A DNA stretch of 64,000 nt from Ramlibacter lithotrophicus (GTDB lineage Bacteria; Pseudomonadota; Gammaproteobacteria; Burkholderiales; Burkholderiaceae_C): positions 1-64,000 of the forward strand of contig NZ_VTOX01000011.1 in the NCBI RefSeq assembly GCF_012184415.1. Direction: 5' to 3'. Shown here piece after piece: positions 63,560 to 64,000 of this stretch (position 1 is its first letter; every line of letters begins with the position of its first letter). The position numbers and the translations under genes are program-made. The notes under the pieces were generated by a model, which worked only from the letters and a program-made list of their open reading frames with translations, did not search any database and was not told where the DNA came from.

Positions 63560-64000
63560 TCAGTCGCGGGCCGCTGCAACCAGCGCGGCATCGGCCGAGG
63601 CCCGCCCGGCGCCGCTGACCAGCAGCGACAGCGAGGCGGCAAACATGACGAGGGCGAATTCGTAGCCGTTGTTGGCCATGAACAACCCCTTGTCGATGTG
63701 GACGCTGAAGATCGCGACCAGCATGGCGAAGGCGAGCGCCGCAGCCGCGGGCCGCACGAGCAGGCCGAGCACCAGCGCAAGGCCGCCGAAGAACTCGGCG
63801 CCGCCGGCCAGCAAGGCCATGAGGTAGCCCGGAGCGAGGCCGATGGACCCCAGCCACTGCCCGGTGCCTTCGAGGCCGTAGCCGCCGAACCAGCCGAACA
63901 GCTTCTGCGCGCCGTGCGCGATGAAGATGAAGCCGACGGGAAGGCGCAGGGCCAGCGGCGCGAGGCCGGCGTCGGTCGAGGCGATGCTCTCAATCAGTCG
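63560..64000 (-). CDS. DoxX family membrane protein (5' part missing at window end)
   Basis: A membrane protein read in one frame from the right window edge to a stop at 63560; at least 147 residues are visible and the start lies beyond the window. The family signature HGAQKLFGWFGGYGLEG near the visible N-terminus and GGAEFFGGLALVLGLLVRPAA are typical DoxX. Four hydrophobic segments are present. DoxX proteins are found with sulfur or quinone-oxidase functions, but most are of unknown role. It is 32 bases upstream of the DODA dioxygenase gene and probably in one transcript. Confidence 0.9.
   Translation of the reverse strand, partial: RLIESIASTDAGLAPLALRLPVGFIFIAHGAQKLFGWFGGYGLEGTGQWLGSIGLAPGYLMALLAGGAEFFGGLALVLGLLVRPAAAALAFAMLVAIFSVHIDKGLFMANNGYEFALVMFAASLSLLVSGAGRASADAALVAAARD

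Overview
This window is high-GC (roughly two-thirds G+C) chromosomal DNA from a betaproteobacterium, most likely a member of the Burkholderiales/Comamonadaceae (a Ramlibacter-, Variovorax- or Hydrogenophaga-like organism). The ribosomal protein S12 and S7 sequences, the tuf-fusA-rpsG-rpsL order and the general gene content support this. I see no integrase, transposase, prophage or CRISPR array. The species is inference.

Layout. 0-3.7 kb: the leftward str operon (rpsL, rpsG, fusA and the start of tuf) with a visible promoter. 3.8-7.1 kb: a D,D-carboxypeptidase, then a hydrolase, a [2Fe-2S] protein and a VanZ-like protein, preceded by a predicted small RNA or attenuator at 7.34-7.44 kb. 7.6-10.4 kb: hemB, a CorA-type transporter and a DUF72 protein. 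10.4-15.2 kb: a GST, two hydrolases, an isomerase, an SDR/MaoC pair and a MarC protein. 15.2-19.4 kb: an Mla-like phospholipid ABC system with a cyclic-nucleotide-binding protein. 19.4-24.7 kb: a LysR regulator with methylmalonate-semialdehyde dehydrogenase, a GMC oxidoreductase and a hypothetical protein. 24.8-25.9 kb: a diheme cytochrome and tRNA-Arg(CCG).

26-36.5 kb is one long leftward catabolic operon with a divergent GntR regulator. It encodes a branched-chain-type ABC importer, two SDRs, a 3-hydroxyacyl-CoA-dehydrogenase-like enzyme, a BKACE beta-keto-acid cleavage enzyme and a HisD-like dehydrogenase. The importer contains a LivM-LivG-LivF triple fusion. The substrate is not identifiable from sequence. 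36.6-41.1 kb: small housekeeping genes and a D-tartrate dehydratase with its own LysR regulator.

41-49.2 kb is a respiratory island: two cytochrome c genes facing a cytochrome oxidase operon. That operon has CoxB with a fused heme domain, a CaCA-type cation antiporter, a CoxA-CoxC fusion lacking the K-channel lysine, and three small membrane proteins. 49.2-54.7 kb: mobB facing a molybdopterin oxidoreductase of the arsenate-reductase/arsenite-oxidase type (ArrA/ArxA-like) with its Fe-S subunit, a TorD chaperone and a rhodanese. 55.6-59.6 kb is an arsenic-resistance block: arsR, arsC, acr3, a cysteine-tailed ECF sigma factor, an ArsP-like permease and a small thioredoxin-like protein. The molybdoenzyme next to the ars genes is the most interesting system here: a candidate dissimilatory arsenic redox enzyme without its own membrane subunit, plus resistance genes behind a perfect 11-bp ArsR-type operator.

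59.6-64 kb: an Lrp regulator facing iorAB (indolepyruvate:ferredoxin oxidoreductase), a DODA-type dioxygenase and a DoxX protein cut by the window end. Two copies of a short inverted repeat, built from 20-nt tandem units, lie at 246-352 and about 22031-22120.
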